Assembly (NCBI GenBank): GCA_030407315.1
Contig: JALQPE010001062.1
Span: 1 to 46,106 of the forward strand
Direction: 5' to 3'
Length of the DNA: 46,106 nucleotides
Origin: Asparagopsis taxiformis
Lineage: Eukaryota > Rhodophyta > Florideophyceae > Bonnemaisoniales > Bonnemaisoniaceae
Of this stretch, positions 1 through 10,849 are shown in pieces. A program made the position numbers and the translations under genes. The stretch's first letter is position 1. Each line of letters begins with the position of its first letter. A model generated the notes under the pieces. The model saw nothing but the letters and a program-made list of their open reading frames with translations. It was not told the DNA's origin and did no database searches.

Positions 1-350
1 GTGCGCATCCAAAAACGATGTTTCAATAACCTATAACATGCGTAACTTATAGCCTCATGTAAAGCCTCCTCCAGATTCTCAGGCCGAGGTACCCCCGTAA
101 AAGGTGTATGATGCGATCCATGGGTCTTTCCAAGAAAATAGGTTTGGGCAGTGGAGTCATAGGCCGCCCAAATATCATACATGGCAATGGCAGCATGGAA
201 CAAGTTTCTTGCATGAACAGTTGGACGTGCAAAATCCCTTCGAATGGCTTCCAGTGTCACTTCATTCCATTCTCTTGCAATAGAATGTTGTGCCCATCCG
301 GAAAATGCAAAACTAAGGCAGGTAATTAAAAGGAGTAGTCTCTTTCGCAT
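1..350 (-). CDS. Vanadium-dependent haloperoxidase-like secreted protein, N-terminal part
   Basis: The frame opens at an ATG at 350 and stays open to the left edge, giving about 116 residues, so the gene is cut by the window. It begins with a signal peptide (MRKRLLLLITCLSFAFSGWAQ region, residues 1-21). The mature N-terminus carries REWNEVTLEAIRRDFARP, then HARNLFHAAIAMYDIWAAYD and EAISYACYRLLKHR, which I recognise as the conserved N-terminal block of large Bacteroidota secreted proteins of the vanadium haloperoxidase/PAP2 superfamily, often T9SS cargo. The catalytic His/Arg/Lys residues of that superfamily lie near the C-terminus, outside the window, so activity cannot be judged. The visible part has no frameshift. 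Confidence 0.7.
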   Translation of the reverse strand, partial: MRKRLLLLITCLSFAFSGWAQHSIAREWNEVTLEAIRRDFARPTVHARNLFHAAIAMYDIWAAYDSTAQTYFLGKTHGSHHTPFTGVPRPENLEEALHEAISYACYRLLKHRFWMR

Positions 351-587
351 GAGTAATTCAGTTTTCATAGTAATAGCGCAGGAACTTCACTTAGCAAGTT
401 GATTCAAGAAGCCTGCCAAACTAGGTCTTTGGAAAGTAGTGACGACTATATGCCTGTGTTTCCTGACTGGATAAGCAAGATAATCATAGCCCTGCATCCG
501 ATCTAGTTTTTTTCGACATTCTAGTGACTGAAGCTCAAAAAAATAGCGTTTAGTCTACTATCATCTTTAGACGGACTTGAAAGCGCA

Positions 588-1465
588 TTAGGTATTCGTT
601 TCCCATTCGATAGTTACTTGTTTAAAACCTAAGGGATGTAGTGCCTTCATCGCAACCGCTTTAAGGGTAGCTAATTCTTTGACACTCAAAATACCAGGCA
701 CCCTTAGTTGAGTCGTCAAAACGTGTTCAACCCCATCCAGGCTCCAGATCTGTAGCTGTTGGATTGCTTCAACTCCCTCTAATTCCTCCAGAATTAGCCT
801 CACTTCTGACACACCTACCCCCGCTGGCACCGCCAACAAGAATATACGTACGACTTTCACCAAATGCCACACCACATTGTATAGTACCCATAAAGTAATT
901 CCAATAGACAGGAGCGGATCAACGAAGGGAACCTCAAAGAAATACATGATCACTGCACCAATTAATACCGCGACCCACCTAGCACATCTTCCAATAAGTG
1001 CCAAGACACCATTTGTTCACTTAAGGATTTGCCGCCTTGAGTTTGAAGTACTGCCAGTCCATTCACTAGTATCCCCAGCAAAGCCAGCCCGATCATTCCC
1101 GTAGCATGAGCAGCTTGTGAATTCCATATTCGGGGGATCGTCTCTGATAAGATTACCACACCACCCAAATGAGCACCAAAGCCGTGATACTTGCTCCCAA
1201 TAAACTAAATCGCTGATATCCGTAGGTAAATTGGGTATCTGGTTTCCTTTTAGAAAACTTTTGCAAATACCAGGCAATCCCCAAAGAAAGACTATCTCCG
1301 AGATCATGCACTGCATCAGCCAATACAGCTACGCTATTGGTCCAAACTCCTCCAATGACTCTCGATAATAGTAAAGGTCAAATTAAGGAAGAAAGCTCGA
1401 CTTAGGTTCTTCGTATCCGTCGACCCTGTGCAAGCGTGATCTTCATGATGGTGATGATGGTGCAT
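588..1465 (-). CDS. Cation diffusion facilitator (CDF) metal exporter, frameshifted
   Basis: An inner-membrane proton-coupled exporter of divalent metals (Zn, Co or similar). The protein, about 290 residues, is spread over three frames with breaks near 1360, 1165 and 1005. The chosen start, ATG at 1465, opens with a His-rich tail (MHHHHHHEDHACTG), a common cytosolic metal-binding leader; an in-frame ATG at 1576 overlaps the upstream gene and is less likely. Both CDF metal sites are visible: ADAVHDLGD in TM2 and HLLEDVLG in TM5 (the HxxxD pattern). The C-terminal cytosolic domain follows, with QLQIWSLDGVEHVLTTQL and a VTIEWE end. It lies 86 nt downstream of a Fur-family regulator on the same strand, which suggests a metal-responsive operon. 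The metal specificity cannot be read. Confidence 0.85.
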
Positions 1466-1551
1466 TCTTTTTTGATTCAAAAGTAGGCCCAAAAGGCCTG
1501 CAAACAAAATTGCATTGTTGCCCAAATCGCTGCTCCACCAATTTATTTTGA

Positions 1552-1951
1552 TCAGTTCTTTCGGCAAGTGGGGCATCGCCCCTTAACAGTCATTTCTATT
1601 TCATGAATCTGATAATTGCTAGGCATCGATAAGCGCGGAATAACCAACTCTTGGATGCAATTAGTCTGTCCACAACTTTCGCAATAGAAATGTGGATGCC
1701 AGTCGCGATGTTCCCCTGTCCCGGCATGCCTCTCGACAAAGCGCATAATGCTGCGCAACGGATCCATCTTCCACGGTATGCAGTACTCCTTTTTCCACAA
1801 AAGTCTTTAAGCTCCTGTAAATCGTACTTCTATCCGATCGCTGCAAAGCAGTTTCCAAATCCGCTAAACTCAGTGCATAGCTATGTAATAAAAATTGCTC
1901 TAAGACCAACATCCGCATTGGCGTCACCTGCACATCCTTCCGTTCTAGCAT
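1552..1951 (-). CDS. Fur-family metal-responsive regulator, frameshifted
   Basis: A DNA-binding metalloregulator of the Fur/Zur family, about 130 residues. The N-terminal winged helix includes VTPMRMLVLEQFLLHS, LADLETAL and RSTIYRSLKTFVEKG, ending in HYALCRE. One frame break near 1735 separates it from the dimerisation domain, which reads HRDWHPHFYCESCGQTNCIQ and ends GRCPTCRKN. The two CxxC pairs form the structural zinc site of the family, and the HRDWHPHF stretch supplies likely sensor histidines. It sits directly upstream of the CDF exporter, so zinc or another exported metal is the probable effector (inference). Start: ATG at 1951. A TAGTTTTG box lies 57 nt upstream. Confidence 0.85.
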
Positions 1952-2007
1952 ACTTATGATCTCCTCATCATTCCAATTCTGAAAATTTAACGAGTAAACG
2001 ATTCCAG

Positions 2008-2015
2008 CAAAACTA
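2008..2015 (-). promoter_or_regulatory. Candidate -7 box for the Fur-CDF operon
   Basis: Read on the minus strand this is TAGTTTTG, a perfect match to the Bacteroidota -7 consensus TAnnTTTG, 57 nt upstream of the regulator's ATG. I see no convincing -33 TTG at the expected spacing, so the call rests on the -7 box and its position. Confidence 0.4.
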
Positions 2016-2114
2016 AATCACCTCAAAACGAAGTTAGTAATTCCATAAAGGAGTCAGTAATGAACATCTCGTCTTTTAATCCTGAACTTACTTACACAAA
2101 CACAAATCCAATTT

Positions 2115-3570
2115 ATGCTAAAGTACCCATTTTCATCACGCTTGTTGACCACCGCTCTATTCCTAAGCTGCCTGGCCTGTGGTTCCTCCTCGAAATTGAC
2201 CACCCAAGCTTCTGTCACGCCTTATAATGTCTTGTTTATTGCTGTCGATGATCTCAACGACTGGGTAGGTTTCCTAGGAGGACACCCTCAAGCCAAAACA
2301 CCAAATTTGGATCGACTTGCAGCCAGAAGCATGGTGTTTGAAAAAGCTTATTGTGTAGTACCTGCTTGCAATCCTTCAAGGGTAGCACTATTAACAGGAA
2401 TGAGTCCCAACACTACGGGGATCTACCACAACAATAATGAGATGTGGGAAAGTCTACGCATTAGAGAAAAGGCTATTACCTTACCTAAGTATTTTTCTCA
2501 GCATGGATACTTCACTACTGCAAAGGGTAAACTCTTTCACGCTTCGCAAGGCAAACGAGCAGAACCAGGTCAATGGGATCTCTTTCATAACCTCACCGGA
2601 AGAAGTATTGCTAAACATCCAGATAAAACAGAGACGGTCCTCGCCTCTGGCATGCCCATCGAAAGTAATAAGGATAAAAACTTCGATTGGGGTGTAGTAG
2701 AGAATGTGTTTTTGGAGGAATCACAAGATTTTAAGACAGCGCAATTTGCAGCAGAAGAACTGCTCAAGCCACACACAAGCCATTCTTTCTTGGCTGTGGA
2801 ATCTTTCGGCCCCACCTTCCTTGGTATCTACCCAAAGGGTTTGTTGAACAATTCCCTTTAGACGATATCCAATTACCCTCCATTAGAGAAGATGATCTAG
2901 ATGACATTCCAGAAATTGGGCGAAAGATGGCAAAGGGTTTAGATTCAAAATCCGATTACCAAAGACTCAAAAAGTACGGAAAGTTAAAAGAAGCCGTACA
3001 GGCCTATCTTGCCAGCATGAAATATGCAGATGATTGCCTTGGGGTAGTGCTAGATGCATTGGATAAAAGTGCCTACAAGGACAATACCATCGTTGTCTTA
3101 TGGGGTGATCATGGTTGGCACCTGGAGAAAAATTACATTACCGAAAGTTTGCCTTGTGGGAAGAGGCCAACCGAGTTCCTCTCTTGATCTACCAACCAGG
3201 TATGGAAGCCGGACAGAAGTGTACTCGACCTGTTAGTCTACTTGATATCTATCCTACTTTGACAGAACTCTGTAAACTTCCTCCCAATCCTAATACTGAT
3301 GGACAAAGCCTGGTACCGCTGCTTAATAACCCAAAGCGTTCTTGGGAACGGCCTGCCATTTCAACCATGGGATATCAGCAGCATAGTGTCCGGGATGAGC
3401 GTTATCGATATATTCGATATTCCGATGGTTCAGAAGAATTATACGATCACGATAATGATCCGCATGAATGGACAAATCTGGCGCAGGATGTAGGATATAA
3501 AAGCATTATCAACAAGCTAAAAAAATGGCTACCCAAGGAGAATGTGGAAGAGGTGGGAGATGTAAGATAA
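2115..3570 (+). CDS. Sulfatase lipoprotein (iduronate-2-sulfatase-like), frameshifted
   Basis: A type I sulfatase that hydrolyses sulfate esters, probably on polysaccharides or glycosaminoglycan-like substrates. Signal peptide with lipobox LACG (Cys22) indicates a lipoprotein. The metal ligands appear in IAVDDLNDW (Asp45, Asp46), and the formylglycine motif CNPSR has its Cys at residue 85. GMSPNTTGIYHN follows, as in iduronate-2-sulfatase-like enzymes. After a break near 2820 the chain continues through YLASMKYADDCLG and VVLWGDHGWHL; a second break near 3125 leads into GEKLHYRKFALWEEANRVPL and the C-terminal YDHDNDPHEWTNLA block. The total of about 485 residues fits the family. No sulfatase-maturase or SusCD genes are adjacent, so the substrate is open. 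Confidence 0.88.
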
Positions 3571-3575
3571 ACAAA

Positions 3576-3614
3576 TGGAAGTCAGAAATACGGTCTACAT
3601 ACGCCTGACTTCCA
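3576..3614. terminator. Bidirectional hairpin terminator
   Basis: A perfect 10-bp stem (TGGAAGTCAG at 3576-3585 pairing with CTGACTTCCA at 3605-3614) lies between two convergent genes, 6 nt after the sulfatase stop and 5 nt before the stop of the minus-strand lipoprotein gene. No long T tract follows, so function is inferred from position and stem quality. Confidence 0.6.
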
Positions 3615-3618
3615 CTGT

Positions 3619-4050
3619 TCAAGAATGATTACAATTCATCAATTTGTAATCGAATTTCGTAATCTTCATTTGGTATTTGCTGTGTACTTCGGGATATGGA
3701 CTTACCTCAAGTAGACGGATCACATAATTTCCAAGAGTATCAGCTTGTGGGCCCTGTCCTTGCAACTTATGCGTTGATAAGGTCAAGGGAGTATCTGTCG
3801 TTCCTAGTTTGAAATTAATCTTAACAGAAGATTCCCCTTCCCACACACAAGTTACATCTGAAGGGCAGCGTGAATCACTCAATACTTCAAAGAAATTGAC
3901 GGAGATATCGTCTTCAGTAGATTGATTGGTTTCCGCAAATTGCAAATCGAAAGGTGTGTTGAGTTCGAACCCGGTTTCGGTAGACTTCTCTTTTTCACAA
4001 GCCCACAAAGCAGCCAATGCGAGGCTAAAGACCATTATTTTTTTGAACAT
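3619..4050 (-). CDS. Small lipoprotein with Cys-pair motif (SRCPSDVTCVWEGE)
   Basis: An intact 143-residue protein. The signal peptide ends in a lipobox at LWAC (Cys18), so an envelope lipoprotein is expected. The only strong motif is the SRCPSDVTCVWEGE block, with two Cys six residues apart. It recurs in a widespread uncharacterised Bacteroidota lipoprotein family that I recognise by pattern only. The C-terminal half is beta-rich (VKINFKLG, NYVIRLLEVSPYP). No enzymatic function can be assigned. It converges on the sulfatase gene across a shared terminator and shows no frameshift. Confidence 0.75.
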   Translation of the reverse strand: MFKKIMVFSLALAALWACEKEKSTETGFELNTPFDLQFAETNQSTEDDISVNFFEVLSDSRCPSDVTCVWEGESSVKINFKLGTTDTPLTLSTHKLQGQGPQADTLGNYVIRLLEVSPYPEVHSKYQMKITKFDYKLMNCNHS

Positions 4051-4153
4051 AACATCGGGATTATTACTGAATTAAAAGGTTCCTTAATCAGGCTTACTAA
4101 AGAATAGACTACTTTTCAGAAGACTAAGGTTGGGTCTCCAAGGTTAAAATCAC

Positions 4154-4810
4154 CTATAATGTTGTCAATTGCGCCAAATCCAAGCCGATAAAATCACTGA
4201 TCACCAAATCAATTGCGCCAAATTCTGCTCCCTCATGGGTAGTCGTTATTCCTATCACTTTACTTCCGGCCGCTTTACCTGCCTGCACACCAGAGATAGA
4301 GTCTTCTATAACGATACATTCCGTAGGTAACTCACCCAGTGCTGCTGCCGCCTTTAGATAGATTTCAGGATGTGGCTTTCCTTTTTCTACATCTGCTGAA
4401 TGCAAAATGGCATCAAAGTACTTTCTAATATTTAATCCATCGAGAATGAAATCTGCATTTTCGAGCGGTGCTGAGGTAGCTACAGCTGCTTTAATTCCAT
4501 TTTCTTGCAAGAGCTGCAAGAATTCAATCAAGCATCAACGGCACTCAGGTGTGGTGCATATATTTCTCGAAACAATTGCTCCTTTTCATCTGCCAGGATG
4601 TTCACTTCCTCTTCACTTAAAGCACCAAAAGATTGGGATCCATTCTTTATTGACTCTTCCATAGACTTTTTCCCTTAAAAAATCATCTGAAGCAGCAATC
4701 CCATGTCGCTTACAAAAGCGCTGAATCGAAGTTTTATGAAATGGGTTGGTATCAGCGATTACCCCATCCATGTCAAATAAAATCCCAATAAGTATTGCAC
4801 GCTTAATCAA
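4154..4810 (-). CDS. HAD-superfamily phosphatase, beta-phosphoglucomutase-like, frameshifted
   Basis: A cytosolic haloacid-dehalogenase-type phosphatase or phosphomutase acting on a sugar phosphate. Motif I is GILFDMDGVIADTNP; the nucleophile is the first Asp of DMD. VATSAPLENADFILDG, KGKPHPEIYLKAA (motif III Lys) and VIEDSISGVQAGKAAG (motif IV) follow in the second frame. The break lies between about 4540 and 4640. The start is uncertain: the open frame continues upstream to an ATG at 4912 that overlaps araB, but family proteins begin just before motif I, so I place the start near a TTG at 4810. It is divergent from araB, so a housekeeping role on pentose phosphates is plausible but not shown. 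Confidence 0.8.
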
Positions 4811-4917
4811 AAAATCTACAATATCGCCCTTTTGCGGAAAATTGCTGAAAAGGCCGCCAAAGACTTTAAGAAGATTCCTTACTTTGGCTGTGCTTTTAAA
4901 CATTGAATTCAATCCGA

Positions 4918-6585
4918 ATGACCAACAAAACTTATGTGATAGGATTAGACTACGGTACTGATTCTGTGCGGGCCGTTATCGTAGACACTTCAAATGGAGA
5001 GGAAATCTCCAGTGCTGTACATTATTACCAAAGATGGAAAGAAGGATTGTTTTGTGATCCTCCGTCAATCAATTCCGCCAACACCCCCTCGACTACATTG
5101 AAGGTTTAGAAAATACCATAAAGAAAGCTTTGGCTGCTGCTCCTCCAGATGTGGCTACCCATGTTAGAGGGATTGCTGTCGACACCACGGGCTCTACTCC
5201 TGTTGCTGTCAATGAAAAAGGTGTGCCCTTAGCATTAACGCCTGGCTTTGAAGAAAACCCAATGCCATGTTCATTCTTTGGAAAGATCATACAGGAGTTA
5301 AAGAAGCCGCAGAAATCAATGACCTCTGCAAAAAATGGGATACTGACTATACAAAATTTGAGGGCGGCATCTATTCTTCCGAGTGGTTTTGGGCCAAGAT
5401 CCTTCGAACGCTACGAGCGGATGAGGCCATTAGAGCAAAAGCTCATTCCTGGGTAGAGCACTGTGATTGGATTCCCTTCTTGCTAGTTGGAGGAACCGAT
5501 GTGGCAGAGATGAAACGCTCTCGTTGTGCCGCTGGCCATAAAGCGCTTTGGCATGAAGATTTCAATGGCCTCCCCCCAATCAATTCTTTTTAGCACTTGA
5601 TCCTCTGCTTGATGGGGTACGTGATCGACTCTATGAAAAGACCTATACTTCGGACATTCCAGCAGGTCAATTGAGCGAGGAATGGGCAGACCGATTGGGC
5701 TTAACGACTGATGTAGTGGTAGGTGTAGGTGCGTTTGATGCACATATGGGTGCCGTAGGCGGAGAATTAGAGCCTTTCTATCTCAGCAAGGTTATGGGTA
5801 CTTCAACCTGTGATATGCTTGTCGCTCCGATGGAAGAGGTAGGAGATAAACTAATCAAAGGGATCTGCGGGCAAGTAGATGGCTCCGTTATACCTGGCAT
5901 GATGGGACTAGAAGCTGGCCAATCAGCATTCGGAGATGTTTATGCCTGGTTTAAAAAGTATTGGCCTGGCCGATCGAACAGGTGCTGACAGACAGTCAAT
6001 TGATCAATGCGGAGGTAAAAGCCAAATTGATCGAAGAAAGTCTAGATGCGATTATTCCCAAGTTAACAGCAGAAGCAGAAAAACTAGAACCCGGTGCAGA
6101 TGGAATAGTAGCACTGGATTGGCTAAATGGTCGCCGTACGCCAGATGCTAATCAAGCACTAAAGGGTGCTATGATGGGCTTAAACCTAGGGAGTGATGCA
6201 CCAAGGATATTCCGAGCCCTGGTGGAAGCCACCTGTTTTTGGTGCTCGTCTGATCGTGGAGCGGTTCCAGGAGGAAGGTGTACCCATCAAAGGTGTGATT
6301 GGCTTAGGTGGTGTAGCCAAGAAATCGCCTTTTATCATGCAGGTAATGGCGGATGTGCTCAATCGGCCAATTAAAATTGCTACCTCAGAACAGACTTGTG
6401 CATTGGGAGCAGCCATGTTTGCCGCTACAGCCGCCGGTATTTATTCAAATGTAAGCGAAGCGATGGAGAAAATGGGAGCCGGTTTTGATGCTGAATATCT
6501 CCCTAACCCATCCACCGCTGAAGCCTATAACAAGATTTATACGCAGTATCAGAATCTTGGTGCTGTTGTCGAAAAATTAAGCTAA
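4918..6585 (+). CDS. araB: L-ribulokinase, frameshifted
   Basis: ATP-dependent kinase of the FGGY family that turns L-ribulose into L-ribulose 5-phosphate. The preferred start is the second ATG (MTNKTYVIGLDYGTDSVRAV); an ATG 15 nt earlier is possible. Landmarks in order: GLDYGTDSVR phosphate-binding loop, HPLDYIEGLE, GIAVDTTGSTP, VGVGAFDAHMGAVGG with the catalytic Asp, VMGTSTCDMLV, DWLNGRRTPDANQALKGAMM, and GVIGLGGVAKKSPF with EQTCALGAAMFAA near the end. The span equals about 556 codons, the usual ribulokinase length, but the frame is broken near 5060, 5290, 5585, 5955 and 6235. First gene of the arabinose operon; araD starts 2 nt after its stop. Confidence 0.93.
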
Positions 6586-6587
6586 AG

Positions 6588-7289
6588 ATGTCTCAATATC
6601 AAGCGATAAAGGAGAAAGCCTACGCCGCAAACATGGAGTTGCCCAAGTTAGGCCTCGTGCTCTTCACCTTCGGTAATGCCAGTGCCGTCGACCGAAGCAA
6701 AGGTGTTTTTGCCATTAAACCTAGTGGCGTTCCCTATGTAGATCTTCAAGCATCCGATATGGTAATTGTCGATTTTGATGCTGTGGTAGTGGAGGGAGAG
6801 ATGCGGCCAAGTTCAGACACAAAGACCCATGCTGTTTTTATACAAACATTGGTCACATATCGGAGGAATTGTTCATACCCATTCCACCTATGCCACTGCC
6901 TGGGCGCAGACTCAAACAGATATTCCCATTTTCGGAACGACACATGCAGATCATCTGACTGTTGATATCCCCTGTGCCCCGGTCATGTCCAAAGAAATGA
7001 TCCAGGGAAATTACGAGCATATGACAGGTTTTCAAATCATGGATGCACTCAAGGACAAAAACCTAAGTCCAGAAGAAGTGGAAATGATTCTCGTTGCCAA
7101 TCACGCCCCTTTCACTTGGGGAAAAACAGTGAAGAAAGCCGTGTACAACAGTGCTGTTCTAGAAGAAGTAGCTAAAATGGCCTGGATCACTAGACAAATT
7201 CGCCCCGATTCGCCCCGACTACCTGATGCACTATTCAAAAGCACTATGAACGTAAACACGGCGAGGGTGCCTATTATGGCCAAACCTAA
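6588..7289 (+). CDS. araD: L-ribulose-5-phosphate 4-epimerase, frameshifted
   Basis: Zn-dependent class II aldolase-like enzyme that converts L-ribulose 5-phosphate to D-xylulose 5-phosphate, the exit to the pentose phosphate pathway. The N-terminus has GLVLFTFGNASAVDR and FAIKPSGVPY, with MRPSSDTKTH for phosphate binding. After a break near 6830 the zinc site follows: GGIVHTHSTYATAWAQ, then IFGTTHADH. ILVANHAPFTWGK is the C-terminal catalytic block. A second break near 7225 leads to the family ending HYERKHGEGAYYGQ, so the true stop is the TAA at 7287-7289 and not the later stop of the shifted frame. It is tightly coupled to araB. Confidence 0.92.
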
Positions 7290-7347
7290 AGCCAAGGAAT
7301 GGCCGTACCTCAGGTGTTCGACTACGTATATTTTGCTTATAAGAGCA

Positions 7348-7440
7348 TGTTTCGAGACACTTAAAAATAAAATTCAAACGCTGCCTTCTTAAGCTTATTC
7401 ATCTCATTTCATGACTGTCCTAGAGAATTATCTAAGAAGG
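7348..7440 (+). repeat. Interspersed ~90-bp non-coding repeat, copy A
   Basis: This segment downstream of araD aligns with 28204-28291 over its whole length. By hand count about four of five positions match, including TGTTTCGAGACACT, ATCTCATTT and GAGAATT. Both copies lie after the stop codon of an unrelated operon gene. The left end is nearly self-complementary (GTTTCGAGACAC). No transposase or target-site duplication was seen. It could be a decayed miniature element or a conserved 3' regulatory sequence. Confidence 0.55.
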
Positions 7441-7555
7441 TATTTTTCCCGGATCTCTTTCTACAAAAAAGAAATAAAGGGTAGATTTACAACTGCCCTA
7501 CCAATAAATTTCGCGACTACGAAGGAGATTCAATAATCAACTAGACCTTGTTACT

Positions 7556-9169
7556 ATGCAAAGTATCAATACACTCGATTGGATTGTCATCGGTGGTTAC
7601 TTCCTGATTCTATTAGGGATTGCTTATTGGGTAATTAGACAGAAAGCCAACAATACTGAAGATTATTTCCTGGCCGGCCGAAACGTAGGCTGGTTTGTCG
7701 TCGGAGCCTCGATTTTGCTTCTAATATTGGCTCCGAACATGTAGTCGGCTTAGCCGGAACCGGTGCCTCAGATAAAATGCCCCTACTAATCTATGAGTTA
7801 CATGCTTGGCTTGTTCTCATGTTAGGGTGGGTATTTCTCCCCTTTTACGCAAGAGCTGGTGTTTTTTACGATGCCTGAATTCTTGAACGACGATATGGTC
7901 CCAATACGCGATGGTTCCTATCTATCTTTTCCCTAATCGCTTATGTTCTAACTAAAGTTTCGGTTACCGTATATGCAGGAGGTATTGTAATCGCCACGCT
8001 CCTTGGAATTGATTTCTGGGAAGGTGCCTTGGCTACTGTGGTGCTGACCGGAGCCTATACTGTTCTTGGTGGGATGCGTGCCGTCGTTTATACAGAGGCA
8101 TTACAGGCCGTCATTTTGTTATTGGGTGCAGGCCTACTTACAATTTTGGGTTTACAAGCAGTAGGAGGTATCGGTGAACTGAAAGCAACTGTAGGGCCAG
8201 AATATTTCAATATGTGGCGCTCCGCTAGCGACGCAGAATTTCCATGGCCTAGCTTGGTCATTACCAGTTCCATTGTTGGTATGTGGTATTGGTGTACAGA
8301 CCAGTATATCGTACAGCGAGCATTGACGGCCAGGAATATTACCGAGGGGCGAAGAGGTACCATTTGGGGAGCCTTTTTGAAATTATTCCCTGTATTCATT
8401 TTCCTAATTCCAGGGGTAATTGCTTTGGCCTTGAAGCAAAAAGGACAACTGGATTGGGATACTCCCGATCAAGCTTTTCCTGCTTAATGACTAGCGTGCT
8501 TCCGCATGGGTTGAGAGGGCTGGTAGCAGCTGGTTGATGGCAGCTTTAATGAGCTCCCTAGCATCTGTGTTCAACTCTTGTTCTACCTTTTTTACCGTTG
8601 ATATTTACAAAAAAATACGCCCGGAAGCTTCTGAAAGCAAATTGTACGGGTAGGGCAAATAGCTACCTTCTTTGTGGTAGTAGCTGGTATTGCCTGATTC
8701 CTGTTATGCAGAACATTTCTGGGGTTCTCTATGAATATCTTCAATCTGTACAATCCTATATAGCACCTCCAATTACTGCCGTATTCCTCTTAGGCTTATT
8801 TTCCAAAAGGATAAACGGTAAAGGCGCAATGGCTACCCTGGTCTCAGGCTTGGTTGTAGGTGCACTTCGAATCATCTTGGAATTGAGCAAGGATAGCTTA
8901 ACACCGGTGGTATCCTACACACCCTCGGGGATATGAACTTCTTGACCTTCGCCGCTTGGTTCTTCCTGTTCTCGGTGATTGTCACAGTCACGGTAAGTTT
9001 AGTCACAGAGGCACCTGCTATAGAGCGACTGAAAGGCTTGACTTACGGTACACTGACGGATGAGCAGAAAGAAGCCAATCGCAATAGCTATACGGTTTGG
9101 GATGTTATCTTCTCACTCGTGGTAGTAGCTATCGTTGCCTATATCATGATCTCATTTAACGGTAGCTAG
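7556..9169 (+). CDS. Sodium/solute symporter (SSS family), probable arabinose uptake, frameshifted
   Basis: Inner-membrane Na+-coupled sugar symporter with about 13 predicted membrane segments. Landmarks: [18 protein letters not shown] (TM1), [15 protein letters not shown], a break near 7720, then [27 protein letters not shown] across a break near 7875, [32 protein letters not shown] (the SglT-like signature), [16 protein letters not shown], and [30 protein letters not shown] and a final hydrophobic segment close the protein. More breaks fall near 8490-8530, 8610-8690 and 8915. Total length is about 537 residues. Its place between araD and araA makes L-arabinose the likely substrate (inference from context). 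A paralogue lies at 42572-44112. Confidence 0.9.
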
Positions 9170-9195
9170 CAAGCGCGGCTCATCATTCTTTCTAA

Positions 9196-9236
9196 GCAGA
9201 CCAAACGAATCTAGTCTTTCCTGATCGTTGGTCTGC
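9196..9236 (+). terminator. Hairpin downstream of the symporter gene
   Basis: The arms GCAGACCAA (9196-9204) and TTGGTCTGC (9228-9236) are perfect complements, 27 nt after the symporter stop and 95 nt before araA. No T tract follows, so it may be a weak terminator or an mRNA-stabilising stem that sets the symporter/araA ratio. Confidence 0.45.
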
Positions 9237-9330
9237 TCCAATTTATGATACTGGCCGTTCCAGTGCTTTCCACACAAATACAGTTCCCTGACAATTTTGT
9301 GGTTGATCACTGAGGGATAAATGCAAGGAT

Positions 9331-10836
9331 ATGATAAATTTAAAGCAATATGAGATCTGGTTCATCACCGGAAGTCAACACCTCTACGGAGAAGAAACAC
9401 TTAAAACCGTAGCGGAACATTCGCAATTGATTGCCATGGCCTTAGATGGCATGGATAACATCCCCACCGAAGTCGTTTTCAAGCCGGTATTGACTACACC
9501 TGATGCCATCGCTAAACTTTGTCGAGCAGCCAATGTCGCAGAAAACTGCGTCGGAATAATAGCCTGGATGCATACTTTCTCTCCTGCAAAAATGTGGATT
9601 CGAGGATTGCAAATACTCCAAAAACCGTTGGTCCACTTGCATACTCAATTTGGTAGAGATATTCCCTGGTCTGACATCGATATGGACTTCATGAATCTAA
9701 ATCAATCTGCCCATGGCGGCCGAGAGTTTGGGTTTATCAATACGCGCATGCGTTTAAATCGAAAAGTTGTCGTTGGACATTGGCGAGACCCTGAGGTAGC
9801 TAGTAGATTAGGAATTTGGGCTAGAACTGCTTGCGGATGGCATGAAACCCAGCACCTCAAAGTTGCCAGAATTGGAGACAATATGCGGGAGGTAGCAGTA
9901 ACAGAAGGGAACAAAGTGTCGGCTCAAATCCAATTTGGCTATGCGGTCAACGGGTACGGCTTAGGAGATGTAGTGCAAGAGATACAGGGGGTCAGCGATG
10001 CAGCTGTTGAACAGTTGGTAAAGGTATATGAAGATAGCTATCGAATTACAAGCAGTCTTTTGAAAACAGGTAATCTGCGGGCGTCCCTACTAGAGGCCGC
10101 TCGAATTGAACTAGGACTTCGAGCTTTTTTGGAAAAAGGCGACTTCATGGCCTTTACGGATACGTTCGAAAATCTACACGGTCTCAAGCAATTACCGGGT
10201 TTGGCAGTACAGCGCCTGATGGCCGATGGTTATGGTTTTGGTGCCGAGGGGGACTGGAAAACGGCCGCTTTAGTTCGAGCGATGAAAGTCATGAGTAGTG
10301 GTTTGGAAGGAGGAAGTTCCTTTATGGAAGATTATACCTACCACTTTAACCCTGCACGGATGCAAGTATTAGGCGCCCATATGTTGGAGATATGCCCATC
10401 GATTGCCGCCAACACCCCCAGCTGTGAGATCCATCCACTAGGAATTGGAGGGAAAGCAGATCCCGTGAGGCTAGTATTTGATGCCGCCGCTGGCCCGGCC
10501 TTAAATGCTTCTGTAATTGACCTTGGAAATCGATTCCGGCTATTGGTGAATACCGTAGATGCTGTAGCTCCAGCACACGATCTCCCAAAGCTTCCAGTGG
10601 CTCGTGTGCTTTGGGAGGCGCATCCTGACTTAAAAACGGCAGCGGCAGCCTGGATTCTTGCGGGCGGCGCCCACCATACTTGCTATAGCCAAAGCTTAAC
10701 CGCTGAATACTTAGAGGATTACGCAGAGATGGCAGGAATCGAATTGGTGCTGATTAATCAAGAAACCAAAATCCGATCATTTAAACAGGAATTACGATGG
10801 AATGAAGTATATTTCCACATAGCGAAAGGACTGTAA
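9331..10836 (+). CDS. araA: L-arabinose isomerase
   Basis: Cytosolic Mn-dependent isomerase that converts L-arabinose to L-ribulose, the first step of the pathway. The gene is intact at 501 codons, the normal family length. The N-terminus has [27 protein letters not shown] and [11 protein letters not shown] follow. The metal and catalytic residues are all present and fall at the E. coli numbering: Glu306 (GFGAEGDWK), Glu333 ([10 protein letters not shown]), His350 (VLGAHMLE) and the GGAHHTCYS histidines at 448-449. It lies after the symporter gene and 14 nt before galM. It is the longest unbroken gene here and so a useful control for the frameshift pattern elsewhere. Confidence 0.98.
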   Translation: MINLKQYEIWFITGSQHLYGEETLKTVAEHSQLIAMALDGMDNIPTEVVFKPVLTTPDAIAKLCRAANVAENCVGIIAWMHTFSPAKMWIRGLQILQKPLVHLHTQFGRDIPWSDIDMDFMNLNQSAHGGREFGFINTRMRLNRKVVVGHWRDPEVASRLGIWARTACGWHETQHLKVARIGDNMREVAVTEGNKVSAQIQFGYAVNGYGLGDVVQEIQGVSDAAVEQLVKVYEDSYRITSSLLKTGNLRASLLEAARIELGLRAFLEKGDFMAFTDTFENLHGLKQLPGLAVQRLMADGYGFGAEGDWKTAALVRAMKVMSSGLEGGSSFMEDYTYHFNPARMQVLGAHMLEICPSIAANTPSCEIHPLGIGGKADPVRLVFDAAAGPALNASVIDLGNRFRLLVNTVDAVAPAHDLPKLPVARVLWEAHPDLKTAAAAWILAGGAHHTCYSQSLTAEYLEDYAEMAGIELVLINQETKIRSFKQELRWNEVYFHIAKGL

Positions 10837-10849
10837 CTAAAACCAACTT

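Noticed and set aside
4811..4912. N-terminal extension of the HAD phosphatase to ATG 4912
   Set aside because: It would overlap the start of araB and adds residues not found before motif I in the family.
8088..8399. 103-residue minus-strand frame
   Set aside because: Opposite the conserved symporter block [14 protein letters not shown].
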